NCBI GenBank assembly: GCA_029265905.1
Contig: JAJUGR010000018.1
Coordinates: 1 to 47,611, forward strand
Length of the DNA stretch: 47,611 nt
Origin: Sporomusaceae bacterium
Lineage (GTDB): Bacteria > Bacillota > Negativicutes > Acidaminococcales > JAJUGR01
Direction: 5' to 3'
Shown piece by piece: positions 32,429 through 42,079 of this stretch. The notes under the pieces were generated by a model. It saw only the letters and a program-made list of their open reading frames with translations. It had not been told where the DNA came from and did not search any database. The position numbers and the translations under genes are program-made. Position 1 is the stretch's first letter. Every line of letters begins with the position of its first letter.

Positions 32429-32562
32429 GTGTCGGATGACACCGGGGCCGCGGGTCTTGCGCAAGGAGACCTCATGAACCCCGTCAGGTCCGGAAGGAAG
32501 CAGCGGTAAGTGATCAGTCTTTTGTGCCGCGAGGGTGCCTGGGCCCTGGTGTGATCCGACAC
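32429..32562 (+). ncRNA. ffs: Signal recognition particle RNA (small bacterial 4.5S type)
   Basis: The invariant apical domain is present: GAACCCCGTCAGGTCCGGAA, then GGAAGCAGCGGTAAG. The molecule is closed by GTGTCGGATGACACCGGGGCC against GGCCCTGGTGTGATCCGACAC. It acts with Ffh in co-translational targeting. Its place between tRNA-Ser and dnaX is the conserved Firmicute arrangement. Confidence 0.95.
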
Positions 32563-32645
32563 AGGAAAGAGCATAGCCGTTAAACGCAGTCATCAGCTTA
32601 GATGCCTGCGTTTTTTTGTATAGCCCGGTGGCTGGAGGTGGGGAC

Positions 32646-34307
32646 ATGGCTTATGAAGCTTTATATCGCAAATGGCGCCCGCAGGATTTTGACGCGCTGG
32701 TCGGGCAGGAGGTGATCCGCACTTCGCTGGCGGAGGCGATCAAGACCGATCGCATCGCCCACGCTTACCTGTTTTCCGGCCCGCGCGGGACCGGCAAAAC
32801 GAGCACGGCCCGCATTTTGGCCAAGGCGCTCAATTGCCAGCAGGGGCCGACGCCGACGCCCTGCAACCAGTGCGACAACTGCGTGCGGATCAACCAGGGC
32901 ATGTCGATGGACGTGGTGGAGATTGATGCGGCGTCCAACCGCGGCATCGATGAGATGCGCGACCTGCGCGAGCGGGTCAGGCTGTCGCCGGTGGAAGGCC
33001 TGTACAAAATTTACATCATTGACGAAGTGCACATGCTGACGACGGAGGCCTTCAACGCCTTATTGAAGACGCTGGAGGAGCCGCCGAGCTGTGTCGTGTT
33101 TATCCTTGCGACGACGGAGCCGCACAAGATTCCGGCGACGATCCATTCGCGCTGCCAGCGCTACGATTTCCGCCGGTTGTCAATTGCGGAAACGGCGGAT
33201 TACCTGGCGCAGGTGGCGGCGGGCAGCGGGATCGAAGCCGAGCGTTCGGCGCTGCAGCTGATCGCGGCCCGCTCAGACGGCGGGATGCGCGATGCGCTGA
33301 GCCTGCTTGACCAGTGCTCGCTGGCCGCCGACACGATTACAGAAGAAACGGTGCGCGACCTGCTGGGCCTGGTCGGACGCGAAGGCATCCGGCCGCTGGC
33401 GCAGGCGATCGGGGCGGCGGACGCCGCTGGCGTGCTGCGGGCGATGCGCGACTTGATGGCGCAGGGGCGCGACGTAAAGCAAGTCTTAGATGAGCTGGCG
33501 GCGTATTTGCGGGCGGTGCTGTTCCAATTGACGGTGCCGGACTTTGAGGAGATCGAGCTGACCGACAGCCGGGAGCTGTTGGCGAAGATTGGCCAGCTGT
33601 TTACGCCGGAGCGGCTGATGGCCGTTACCAAGCGGTTGCATGATCTGACTGGGCAGCTTAGGTGGTCGCAGCAGCCGCGGGCGCTGGCGGAGCTGGGCCT
33701 GATTGAGTGCTGCCAGCCGTCCGCGGCGCAGGATGCGGCGCTGCAGGAGCGCGTGGCGGTACTGGAGGCGCGGCTTGCCAGCCTGGCGGAGCAATTGTCA
33801 GGGCAAGTGCTTGTCCAGGTGGCCCACGCTCCGGCCGCGCTGCCTGCGCGGGCAACTGTCACGCCGGCAACGGTGGCGCCGCCCCGTCCGGCACAGCCGG
33901 AACGAACCGCGGCCGCGCCGCCTAAGGCGGCGAAGAACGCTGCGCCTGCGCCCGCTGGCGGGCCAAGTGTGCCGGCCGGCGATCTCAAAGGGGTCTGGGA
34001 GACGTTGCTCAAAGAAGTGGAGCGGACGAAGAAGCGTTCCCTGCTGGCCTGCATCGCCCAGGGACAACTGGTTGCCCTGCAAAACGGCCAGGCGCGGATC
34101 GCGTTTGAAAGCGCATTCCCGAAAGAGCGGACGGAAAAAGAGGATTACCGGCAGGTTGTCGAGAACATATTGCAGACGATCACGGGACAATCCGTGCAGC
34201 TTGTCTGCTCGCTCGGCACTGCGGCTCCGGCCGCGCCGGCGGGAGAGGCGGCGCAAAAAGCCAAGGCCTTTTTCGGCGGCAAATTGTCACCGATGGATCA
34301 ATCATAA
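32646..34307 (+). CDS. dnaX: DNA polymerase III subunits gamma and tau
   Basis: 553 residues, ATG behind CTGGAGGTGGGG. ATPase of the clamp loader: Walker A GPRGTGKTS near residue 45, the four-cysteine zinc module within NCQQGPTPTPCNQCDNC, Walker B with IIDEVHMLT, and the sensor ATTEPHKIPATI. Domain III and a Pro/Ala-rich linker (about 405-450) are followed by a C-terminal domain contacting the polymerase. I see no clear slippery run for a gamma frameshift in the middle of the gene. It is first in a recombination/replication operon with ybaB and recR. Confidence 0.97.
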   Translation: MAYEALYRKWRPQDFDALVGQEVIRTSLAEAIKTDRIAHAYLFSGPRGTGKTSTARILAKALNCQQGPTPTPCNQCDNCVRINQGMSMDVVEIDAASNRGIDEMRDLRERVRLSPVEGLYKIYIIDEVHMLTTEAFNALLKTLEEPPSCVVFILATTEPHKIPATIHSRCQRYDFRRLSIAETADYLAQVAAGSGIEAERSALQLIAARSDGGMRDALSLLDQCSLAADTITEETVRDLLGLVGREGIRPLAQAIGAADAAGVLRAMRDLMAQGRDVKQVLDELAAYLRAVLFQLTVPDFEEIELTDSRELLAKIGQLFTPERLMAVTKRLHDLTGQLRWSQQPRALAELGLIECCQPSAAQDAALQERVAVLEARLASLAEQLSGQVLVQVAHAPAALPARATVTPATVAPPRPAQPERTAAAPPKAAKNAAPAPAGGPSVPAGDLKGVWETLLKEVERTKKRSLLACIAQGQLVALQNGQARIAFESAFPKERTEKEDYRQVVENILQTITGQSVQLVCSLGTAAPAAPAGEAAQKAKAFFGGKLSPMDQS

Positions 34308-34320
34308 GGAGGGTTTAGTA

Positions 34321-34647
34321 ATGTTTGGCAACATGGGAAACATGCAAGGTATGATGAAGAAGATGCAAAAGCTGCAGGCCGAAATGGCGAAGCTGCAGGA
34401 AGATTTGAAGAGCAGAACAATTGAAGCCAGCGCCGGCGGCGGTGTGGTTACGGTTGTCGCCAACGGCAAAAAGGAACTGGTTTCGGTGAAGATCGACCCG
34501 TCGGCGGTTGACCCGGAGGACGTGGATATGCTGCAGGACCTGCTGCTGGCGGCGGTCAACGAGGCGATGCGCAAGGTTGACGAGATGTCGGAGCGCGAAA
34601 TGTCAAAACTGACGGCCGGGATGAAGCTGCCGCCCGGCATGCTGTGA
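34321..34647 (+). CDS. YbaB/EbfC nucleoid-associated protein
   Basis: 108 residues behind AAGGAGGGTTTAG. Dimeric DNA-binding protein. Met-rich N-terminal helix (MFGNMGNMQGMMKKMQKLQAEM), the EASAGGGVVTVVANGKKELVSVKID core strands and a C-terminal helix with the usual NEAMRKVDEMSEREMSKLT. Between dnaX and recR as in most bacteria. Confidence 0.96.
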   Translation: MFGNMGNMQGMMKKMQKLQAEMAKLQEDLKSRTIEASAGGGVVTVVANGKKELVSVKIDPSAVDPEDVDMLQDLLLAAVNEAMRKVDEMSEREMSKLTAGMKLPPGML

Positions 34648-34656
34648 TAGCACGCT

Positions 34657-35253
34657 ATGAGACTGGTTCGACCTTTGGCGAAGCTGCACGAGGCGTTGCG
34701 CAACCTGCCTGGCATCGGTTCGAAAACAGCGCTGCGGCTTGCCTACCATGTGCTGGACATGCCGGAAGAGCGCGTGCGTGAGCTGGCGGCTGTTTTGCTG
34801 GAAGCCAAGCGCAGCATTCATACCTGCCCGGTCTGTTTCAACCTGACGGACGGTGAGGTTTGCGAAGTCTGCGCCGAAGCGGGGCGCGACAAGGCGCTGG
34901 TTTGCGTTGTCGAGCAGCCCCAGGACGTGCAGGCGATGGAGAGAAGCCGCGGTTATAAAGGCCTCTACCACGTGCTGCATGGCGCGCTGTCGCCGCTGGA
35001 CGGCATCGGCCCGCAGGACATACGCGTCAAGGAACTGCTCGTGCGCTTGCAAGACGGCGTGATTCAAGAAGTGATCCTAGCGACCAATTCCGATGTGGAA
35101 GGGGAGGCGACGGCGGCTTATTTGGTCAGGCTGCTCAAGCCGGTTGGCGTGACCGTCACGCGGATTGCCCACGGTTTGCCTGTGGGCGGAGATTTGGAAT
35201 ATGCAGATGAAGTGACCCTGGCTCGCGCTCTGGAAAACAGAAGAGCTTTGTAA
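34657..35253 (+). CDS. recR: Recombination protein RecR
   Basis: 198 residues. It loads RecA in the RecFOR pathway. Helix-hairpin-helix [19 protein letters not shown] at the N-terminus, a Cys4 zinc finger ([16 protein letters not shown], near residues 57-72) and a Toprim domain with [14 protein letters not shown] and [15 protein letters not shown]. It ends in the conserved [21 protein letters not shown]. Confidence 0.97.
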   Translation: MRLVRPLAKLHEALRNLPGIGSKTALRLAYHVLDMPEERVRELAAVLLEAKRSIHTCPVCFNLTDGEVCEVCAEAGRDKALVCVVEQPQDVQAMERSRGYKGLYHVLHGALSPLDGIGPQDIRVKELLVRLQDGVIQEVILATNSDVEGEATAAYLVRLLKPVGVTVTRIAHGLPVGGDLEYADEVTLARALENRRAL

Positions 35254-35277
35254 CAGCAGGGCCGCGGGAGGTTTGAC

Positions 35278-35544
35278 ATGGGTGTTGGAGAAATCGCCGC
35301 GCTAGTGGCGGCGGTGATCGGCGTTTATTTGGTATGCCGCGTTATGCTGCTGCCGCTCAAGTGGACGATGAAGCTGATTTACAACGGCATTTTGGGCGGA
35401 CTCGGCTTGTGGGTCGTCAATACGATCGGCGCGTTGGTCGGGATCACGGCCCCGATTACCGTCGGGACGGCGCTGCTGGCGGGCTTTTTGGGCTTGCCGG
35501 GCGTTGTCGGCATTTTTGTCTGGTACAATTTGCTGGCTCGGTAA
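35278..35544 (+). CDS. bofA: Pro-sigma-K processing inhibitor BofA family
   Basis: 88 residues behind GCGGGAGG. Integral membrane protein with two to three spans and the family pattern LGLWVVNTIGALVGITAPIT near the centre, then GFLGLPGVVGIFVWYNLL. In Bacillus it restrains the SpoIVFB protease until the forespore signal arrives. Its presence directly after recR is the main evidence that the organism sporulates. Confidence 0.93.
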   Translation: MGVGEIAALVAAVIGVYLVCRVMLLPLKWTMKLIYNGILGGLGLWVVNTIGALVGITAPITVGTALLAGFLGLPGVVGIFVWYNLLAR

Positions 35545-35616
35545 GCAAAAACGGCCCTTTTTGCTTGTCCATGCGGTGAAAGTGTAAAATTCTTTCCGCC
35601 GTTTGTGAAAAAATGC

Positions 35617-35645
35617 TTGCATTAAGCGGAGACGCTTGTTATAAT
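35617..35645 (+). promoter_or_regulatory. Consensus sigma-A promoter between bofA and nifH
   Basis: TTGCAT and TATAAT are 17 bases apart; the start would be near 35652. Two terminators lie within the next 110 bases, so most transcripts should be short unless termination is overcome before nifH. Confidence 0.8.
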
Positions 35646-35675
35646 CAGGGCAAGTTCAAAACAAATTGGCGAAGA

Positions 35676-35712
35676 AGCCCGCCGTGCACAGCAGTGCATG
35701 ACGGGCTTTTGT
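35676..35712 (+). terminator. First leader terminator upstream of nifH
   Basis: AGCCCGCCGTGCAC pairs with GTGCATGACGGGCT (one mismatch) around AGCA, followed by TTTGTGTTT. Confidence 0.8.
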
Positions 35713-35729
35713 GTTTCCGGCAATGATGC

Positions 35730-35760
35730 GGATGGACAGGCGACTGTCTATCCGTTTTTT
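35730..35760 (+). terminator. Second leader terminator upstream of nifH
   Basis: GGATGGACAG pairs with CTGTCTATCC around the GNRA-type loop GCGA, followed by GTTTTTTG. Confidence 0.88.
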
Positions 35761-35813
35761 GTTGGAGGCCGCTAAAGGAGGTGATGCGCTTCGTTTCGGA
35801 AGAGTTTGCGGGT

Positions 35814-35903
35814 AAATGAAAAATGGCTGCATGAGTACTGGTAATACTCGCGCAGCCTGGGTCGTGTCGACAAATCCCCTGGCAGGGCTTCTTTGACATA
35901 CCC
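35814..35903 (-). ncRNA. Candidate short antisense RNA to the nifH leader
   Basis: A minus-strand promoter (35910-35937) faces a terminator 50-90 bases downstream. On the minus strand GGCTGC...GAGTA and TACTC...GCAGCC (35857-35825) form the stem, followed by ATTTTTCATTT. The predicted RNA is about 90 bases and is complementary to 35814-35903, which lies in the nifH 5' leader. A CCCTGCCAGGG element lies near its 5' part. No translation start is plausible, because the first ATG is only about 4 bases after the -10. Confidence 0.55.
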
Positions 35904-35909
35904 ATTTTC

Positions 35910-36795
<886 letters not shown>

Positions 36796-36828
36796 GGCAG
36801 AACGAGGAGCGAAGAGGAGGAACGCAAT

Positions 36829-37152
36829 ATGTTGCTGGTAAGAGCGATCATCAGACCCGAAAAACGCGATGAGGTACTCTACGAATTATCGACGGCCGGT
36901 TTCCACGCCGCGACTGTGCTCGACGTCATGGGGCGCGGCAAGCAAAAGGGGATCAAGATCGGCAGCATCGTGTATGACGAAATCCCCAAGGTTATGATCA
37001 TGATGGCCGTGCGGGATGAGGACAAGGACGACGTAGTCAGCGTGATCATGCGCTATGCCCGCACCGGCGAAAAAGGCGCCTTTGGCGACGGCAAGATTTT
37101 TGTCACGGCAATCGACGAGGAACACACGGTCTCGGCGGCGGAGATCGCCTAG
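36829..37152 (+). CDS. nifI1: NifI1, PII-like nitrogenase regulator
   Basis: 107 residues behind AAGAGGAGGAAC. GlnB/PII family. The T-loop region is TVLDVMGRGKQKGIKIGSIVYDEIPKVMIMMAV and the C-terminal signature is GKIFVTAIDEEHTVSA. With NifI2 it forms a complex that binds NifDK and switches off nitrogenase when ammonium appears, as shown in methanogens. Its place between nifH and nifD is diagnostic of the NifI subfamily. Confidence 0.95.
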   Translation: MLLVRAIIRPEKRDEVLYELSTAGFHAATVLDVMGRGKQKGIKIGSIVYDEIPKVMIMMAVRDEDKDDVVSVIMRYARTGEKGAFGDGKIFVTAIDEEHTVSAAEIA

Positions 37153-37199
37153 GCGGCGTGCAGGGCCGATTCAGCAAATACGCCAAAGGAGGGTTAGCA

Positions 37200-37610
37200 G
37201 TGAAGGAAATTATTGCGATTGTCCGCATGAACAAGACCAATGCCACGAAAAAAGCGCTGGTCGAGTGCGGCGCGGCAGGCTTTACGGCAACGAAGGTGAG
37301 CGGGCGAGGGCGGCTGGTGGAGGATGCGACCGTCATCGCCGCCCGCAAGGCCGACCTGATGCGATTAGCCGAAACCGAAGACTTGTTGGAAACGGAAATG
37401 CTGATCGACGGTTTTTTGGACGGAACGCGCTTTTTCCCGCGCCGCATTTTTTCGGTCGTGGCGCACGACGCGGACGTGCCTAAAATCGTGGCGGCCATCA
37501 CCAAAGCGAACAAGACGAGCTACCAGGTTGGCGACGGCAAGATTTTTGTCACGCCGCTGGTTGACGCCTACCGGGTGCGCACCGGGGAATCGGGCGACGC
37601 CGCGATCTAG
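37200..37610 (+). CDS. nifI2: NifI2, PII-like nitrogenase regulator
   Basis: 136 residues, GTG start 5 bases after AAAGGAGGG. PII fold: IIAIVRMNKTNATKKALVECGAAGFTATKVSGRGR at the N-terminus and GDGKIFVTPLVDAYRVRTGE at the C-terminus. The T-loop region is longer than in ordinary PII (about residues 45-85, including DGFLDGTRFFPRRI), as is usual for NifI2, which senses 2-oxoglutarate and contacts NifDK. It follows nifI1 by 47 bases. Confidence 0.95.
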   Translation: MKEIIAIVRMNKTNATKKALVECGAAGFTATKVSGRGRLVEDATVIAARKADLMRLAETEDLLETEMLIDGFLDGTRFFPRRIFSVVAHDADVPKIVAAITKANKTSYQVGDGKIFVTPLVDAYRVRTGESGDAAI

Positions 37611-37633
37611 GCGGCAAGAAAGGAGGGCCAACA

Positions 37634-39247
37634 ATGGCGCTGACGGACAAAGAGATTGAGTCCATTTTAGACCAATATCCCAGCAAGGTGGCGAAAAGCC
37701 GCCGCAAGCACATTATCTTGAAAGACGGCGAACTGCCGAACCAGGAAATTGAAGCCAATACGCGGACCATACCCGGCATCATTACGAACCGCGGTTGCGC
37801 CTACGCCGGCTGCAAAGGCGTGGTGCTCGGGCCGATTAAAGATATGGCGCACATTGTCCATGGCCCGATCGGCTGCAGCTATTACGCCTGGGGGACGCGC
37901 CGCAACAAGGCGCGTACTGAAGACGGCAAAGACAACTTTTTGAACTATTGCTTCTCCACGGATATGCAAGAGAGCGACATCGTGTTTGGCGGCGAGAAAA
38001 AATTGGCGGCGCTGATCGACGAGGTGGTGGAGACGTTCCAGCCCAAAGCGATTACGCTGTCGGCGACCTGCCCGGTCGGCCTGATCGGCGACGACATCAA
38101 CGCGGTGGCCAGGGCGGCGGAGGCGCGGCATGGCATTCAAGTGCTGGCGTTCAGCTGCGAGGGCTACAAGGGCGTCAGCCAGTCGGCCGGCCACCACATT
38201 GCCAACAACAACCTGATGGAAAAGGTGATCGGCGCCAGTGAGCTGGAGGAGGCGCCGGCCCCCTACGCGATCAATCTGCTGGGCGAGTACAACATCGGCG
38301 GCGACGGCTGGGAGATCGAGCGGGTTTTAAAAGACATCGGCTACCACGTCGTATCGGTGATGACGGGCGACGGCAAATGGGAAGACATCCGCAACGCCCA
38401 CGTGGCGGAGCTGAACTTGGTCCAGTGCCACCGCTCGATCAACTACATCGCCGACATGCTGGAGACGAAATACGGCACGCCTTGGCTGAAGGTCAATTTC
38501 ATCGGCGTCGCCGCCACGATCGAGTCGCTGCGCAACATGGCCATCTACTTCGGCGATCCAAAACTGACGGCCCGCACGGAGGAGGTGATTGAGCGGGAGT
38601 TGGCCAGGGTTGAACCGGTGCTGGCCCAGTACCGCAAGCTCTGCGAGGGCAAGACCGCGTTTTGCTTCGTCGGCGGTTCGCGCGGCCACCATTACCAGGG
38701 GCTGTTTGCCGAGCTGGGGATTTCCACGATACTGGCCGGCTATGAGTTCGCCCACCGCGACGACTACGAAGGCCGCCACGTCATCCCGTCGATCAAGTCT
38801 GACGCTGACAGCAAGAATATTCCCAACCTGGAGGTTGAGGCCGATGTGCAGCGCTTCCGGCTAAAGCTGCCGGCGGAGCGCCTGGAGGAGCTGAAAGCGA
38901 AGATTCCGCTCGGCGACTACGCCGGGATGCGCGTCAGCATGGAGGAGGGCAGCGTGCTGGTCGACGACCTGAATCATTATGAAACGGAAGAATTCATTAA
39001 GCTCTTGCAGCCGGACATCCTGGCGTCCGGGATCAAGGACAAGTACGTGGTGCAAAAGATGGGCATTCCGGCCAAGCAGCTCCACTCCTACGATTACAGC
39101 GGGCCGTATGCCGGCTTCAACGGCGCGGTGCAATTTGCCAAGGATGTGAGCATGGCTTTTGCCAGCCCGACCTGGAACTTTATCACGCCGCCCTGGCAGG
39201 ACCAGCCGTTGCTGGATGGAAAAATGAATGAAGGGGGTGCGGCGTAA
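37634..39247 (+). CDS. nifD: Nitrogenase molybdenum-iron protein alpha chain
   Basis: 537 residues behind AAAGGAGGG. P-cluster cysteines in NRGCAYAGCKG, GPIGCSYYAW and SATCPVGLIGDD. FeMo-co ligands correspond to the Cys in VQCHRSINYI and the His in LHSYDYSGPYAGF; the Gln/His that help substrate reduction lie in GVSQSAGHHIANN. Compared with the Azotobacter chain there is an insertion of roughly 50 residues before YETEEFIKLLQPD (about 400-450), as in the Clostridium pasteurianum type. Features favour the molybdenum enzyme over VnfD or AnfD. nifK starts on its last base. Confidence 0.96.
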   Translation: MALTDKEIESILDQYPSKVAKSRRKHIILKDGELPNQEIEANTRTIPGIITNRGCAYAGCKGVVLGPIKDMAHIVHGPIGCSYYAWGTRRNKARTEDGKDNFLNYCFSTDMQESDIVFGGEKKLAALIDEVVETFQPKAITLSATCPVGLIGDDINAVARAAEARHGIQVLAFSCEGYKGVSQSAGHHIANNNLMEKVIGASELEEAPAPYAINLLGEYNIGGDGWEIERVLKDIGYHVVSVMTGDGKWEDIRNAHVAELNLVQCHRSINYIADMLETKYGTPWLKVNFIGVAATIESLRNMAIYFGDPKLTARTEEVIERELARVEPVLAQYRKLCEGKTAFCFVGGSRGHHYQGLFAELGISTILAGYEFAHRDDYEGRHVIPSIKSDADSKNIPNLEVEADVQRFRLKLPAERLEELKAKIPLGDYAGMRVSMEEGSVLVDDLNHYETEEFIKLLQPDILASGIKDKYVVQKMGIPAKQLHSYDYSGPYAGFNGAVQFAKDVSMAFASPTWNFITPPWQDQPLLDGKMNEGGAA

Positions 39248-40635
39248 TGCTTGACTACACACCAAAAGCGCTGGCGGAACGCAAAAGCGGCGGAATGATC
39301 AACCCGGCCAAGACCTGCCAGCCGATCGGCGCCATGTACGCGGCGCTCGGCATTCACGGTTGTCTGCCGCACAGCCACGGTTCGCAGGGCTGCTGCTCTT
39401 ACCACCGCATGCATCTGACCCGCCATTTCCGCGATCCGATCATGGCCTCGACCAGCAGCTTCACGGAAGGGGCATCGGTGTTCGGCGGCGGCGCCAACCT
39501 GAAAACCGCGATCAAAAACATCTTCGAGATTTACAACCCGGACGTGATCGCCGTGCACACGACCTGCCTGTCGGAGACGATCGGCGACGACGTTCCGACG
39601 ATCATCAAGCAATCGGAGGTGCCGGACGGCAAGGTGGTGTTCCACGCCAACACGCCCAGCTACCAAGGGTCGCATGTAACCGGCTTTTCCAATATGGCCA
39701 AGGCGATGGTGACAACCTTTGCCGAGGCGACACTAGCGGAGAAGAAGGCGCAGGTCAATCTCCTGCCGGGTTTTGTCAACCCCGGCGACATGCGGGAGAT
39801 CAAACGCATCACGAAGCTGATGGGTGTGCCATTTGTGATGTTTCCCGACACGTCCGGCGTGGTCGACTCGCCGATGACGGGCAAGTTCGAGATGTACCCG
39901 AAGGGCGGCACGACGACCGAAGAGCTGAAGGACGCGGGTAATTCGCAGCTGACGTTGGCAATGGGGCGCTTCGCCTCGATCGGCGCCGCCGAGCAATTGG
40001 AGAAAAAGTGCGGCGTGCCGTTTGCCGATCTGCAGACCCCGATCGGCATCAAGGCGACCGACGCGTTCGTGATGGCGCTGCGCGGCGCGTTTGCCGCGGA
40101 GGTCCCGTATGAGCTGGAGGAAGAGCGCGGGCAACTGGTCGATATCATGACTGACACGCACTTTCACTTCCACGGCAAGAAAGTCGCCATCTTCGGTGAC
40201 CCGGATGTGGTGGCCGGCTTGACGGAGTTTGTCCTCAGCTTGGGCATGCTGCCTGTGCATGTCCTGACCGGCACGCCGGGCGGCGCGCTTGGCGCCGGCG
40301 TGCTTGGCTTTGAGGAGGGGATCAAGGACATTCTCGGCCCTGTGGCGGACAAGTGCAATGTGAAAGCGGCCGGCGACCTGTTCTTGCTGCACCAGTGGAT
40401 TAAAAACGAGCCGGTCGACCTGTTGATCGGCACGACGTACGGCAAGTATATCGCCCGGGCGGAGGACATCCCGTTCGTGCGCGTCGGTTTCCCCGTGCTG
40501 GACCGCAGCGTCCATTCGTACATGCCGATCGTCGGTTACCGCGGCGCGATGCGTTTGATCGAAATGGTCAGCGGCGCGCTGCTGGAGCGGGCCGACCGCG
40601 ACGCGGCGGATGAAGATTTTGAATTAGTCATGTAA
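39247..40635 (+). CDS. nifK: Nitrogenase molybdenum-iron protein beta chain
   Basis: 462 residues, ATG overlapping the nifD stop (TAATG). P-cluster cysteines in KTCQPIGAMYAALG, SQGCCSYHR and HTTCLSETIGDD; the serine ligand region FTEGASVFGG is present. It is shorter than proteobacterial NifK because the N-terminal extension that wraps the alpha chain is absent, matching the clostridial type. nifE follows after a 60-base spacer with a GC hairpin. Confidence 0.96.
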   Translation: MLDYTPKALAERKSGGMINPAKTCQPIGAMYAALGIHGCLPHSHGSQGCCSYHRMHLTRHFRDPIMASTSSFTEGASVFGGGANLKTAIKNIFEIYNPDVIAVHTTCLSETIGDDVPTIIKQSEVPDGKVVFHANTPSYQGSHVTGFSNMAKAMVTTFAEATLAEKKAQVNLLPGFVNPGDMREIKRITKLMGVPFVMFPDTSGVVDSPMTGKFEMYPKGGTTTEELKDAGNSQLTLAMGRFASIGAAEQLEKKCGVPFADLQTPIGIKATDAFVMALRGAFAAEVPYELEEERGQLVDIMTDTHFHFHGKKVAIFGDPDVVAGLTEFVLSLGMLPVHVLTGTPGGALGAGVLGFEEGIKDILGPVADKCNVKAAGDLFLLHQWIKNEPVDLLIGTTYGKYIARAEDIPFVRVGFPVLDRSVHSYMPIVGYRGAMRLIEMVSGALLERADRDAADEDFELVM

Positions 40636-40642
40636 GCGAGGT

Positions 40643-40665
40643 GGCGGGGGTACCCCCCCCCCGCC
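40643..40665 (+). other. GC hairpin with C10 run between nifK and nifE
   Basis: GGCGGGGG can pair with CCCCCGCC across TAC and part of a run of ten C. No T-tract follows. Such a stem could protect the 3' end of an nifHDK message or lower nifE expression. The homopolymer is also a slippage-prone site. Confidence 0.6.
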
Positions 40666-40695
40666 CGCCGGCTTTGCCGAAGGAGGTGGATGACA

Positions 40696-42066
40696 ATGGG
40701 AGAATCAACGGCCCTTCCCGAACGTGAGGCGTTTATTCTGACAAAAGGGCAAAAAAAGACCTTGCGGTGCGACGCGGACAGCCTGGCGGGCTGCGTCAGC
40801 CAGCGGGCGTGCGTGTATTGCGGGGCGCGCGTAGTGCTCAATCCCATTACAGACGCCGTCCACCTGGTGCACGGGCCGATTGGCTGCGCCAGCTATACCT
40901 GGGATATTCGCGGCAGCTTAACCAGCGGCGAAGACTTGTTTCGCAACAGCTTTTCTACGGATTTGAAAGAACCGGACATCATCTTTGGCGGTGAGAAAAA
41001 ACTGGCCGCCTGCCTTGACGAGCTGGTGGAAAAGTATCATCCGCCGGTGGTGTTCGTTTACTCGACGTGCATCGTCGGGGTCATAGGCGACGACTTGAGC
41101 GCCGTCTGCCGCGCCGCGGCGGCGCGGCACGGAATCGAAGTGCTGCCGGTGGAGTCCAGCGGCTTCATCGGCAACAAATCGGCCGGATACCGGGCGGCGT
41201 GCGACACCCTGCTGAAGCTGATTGAAATGCCGCCTGAGGAAGCCGCTGTTCGGCGTCAGGCGCGGCAAGCGTCGGCCGGTCGGCCGGTCATTAATTATCT
41301 CGGCGATTTCAATTTGGCCGGCGAGACCTGGATTATTCGCGACTACCTGCACCGCATCGGCGTGGCGGTGAACGTCGTGTTTACGGGCGACTCCACCTGC
41401 CGGGAGCTCAAAAAAGCGCCGGAAGCCTGCCTGAATCTGATTCAATGCGCTGGTTCGATGCAGTATATGGCCGGACAAATGCAGGAAAAATACGGCATTC
41501 CTTATCGCCAGGTTTCCTTTTTGGGCTTGCAGGATACGGCCGATTCGCTGCGCATCGTGGCGGAGTCGCTGGGCTCGGCGGAGATGGCGGAGCGTGTGGA
41601 GAAACTGATCGCCGAGGAAGCGGCGGTGTACGCGCCGCAGATCGAATACTACAAGCAGTTCTTGGCAGGCAAACGCGCCGCCGTGTATGTTGGCGGCGGG
41701 TTTAAGGCGATTTCGCTGATCCGCCAGTTCCGCGAGCTGGGAATAGAAGTGGTGATGGTCGGCACGCAGACAGGCCGCAAGGAAGAGTATCAGGTGATGA
41801 ACGATTTGGTGGAAGAAGGCGCCGTCATTATGGACGACGCCAATCCGGCGGAACTGGAGCGCTTTTTATTGGAGCAGGGAGCGGACTTGTTGGTCGGCGG
41901 CGTGAAGGAACGGCCATTAGCTTATAAATTGGGCAGGGCGTTCATTGACCATAACCATGACCGCAAACATCCGCTCAGCGGCTTTGTCGGCGCGCTGAAC
42001 TTCGCCAAGGAAGTGTACTCTACTGTCTGCTCGCCGGTGTGGCGCTACTTGAATGCAACGCGATAA
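40696..42066 (+). CDS. nifE: FeMo-cofactor scaffold protein NifE
   Basis: 456 residues. ATG 40696 is 9 bases after AGGAGG; the ATG at 40690 is too close. NifD paralogue in which the FeMo-co precursor matures in the NifEN complex. Cluster cysteines are in RACVYCGARVVLNPI, GPIGCASYTWDI and YSTCIVGVIGDD. The C-terminal KHPLSGFVGALNFAKEVY replaces the NifD cofactor histidine region. nifN follows after 13 bases. Confidence 0.95.
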   Translation: MGESTALPEREAFILTKGQKKTLRCDADSLAGCVSQRACVYCGARVVLNPITDAVHLVHGPIGCASYTWDIRGSLTSGEDLFRNSFSTDLKEPDIIFGGEKKLAACLDELVEKYHPPVVFVYSTCIVGVIGDDLSAVCRAAAARHGIEVLPVESSGFIGNKSAGYRAACDTLLKLIEMPPEEAAVRRQARQASAGRPVINYLGDFNLAGETWIIRDYLHRIGVAVNVVFTGDSTCRELKKAPEACLNLIQCAGSMQYMAGQMQEKYGIPYRQVSFLGLQDTADSLRIVAESLGSAEMAERVEKLIAEEAAVYAPQIEYYKQFLAGKRAAVYVGGGFKAISLIRQFRELGIEVVMVGTQTGRKEEYQVMNDLVEEGAVIMDDANPAELERFLLEQGADLLVGGVKERPLAYKLGRAFIDHNHDRKHPLSGFVGALNFAKEVYSTVCSPVWRYLNATR

Positions 42067-42079
42067 GGAGGCGAAAAGC

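Noticed and set aside
35782-35817. An 11-codon leader peptide (MRFVSEEFAGK) after AGGAGG before nifH
   Set aside because: The spacing from the Shine-Dalgarno to ATG is only 2 bases, too short for efficient initiation.
37634-39247. Vanadium or iron-only nitrogenase alpha chain instead of NifD
   Set aside because: No delta-subunit gene follows, nifK/E/N accompany it, and the FeMo-co ligand contexts fit the Mo type; the anfO-like gene alone is not enough.
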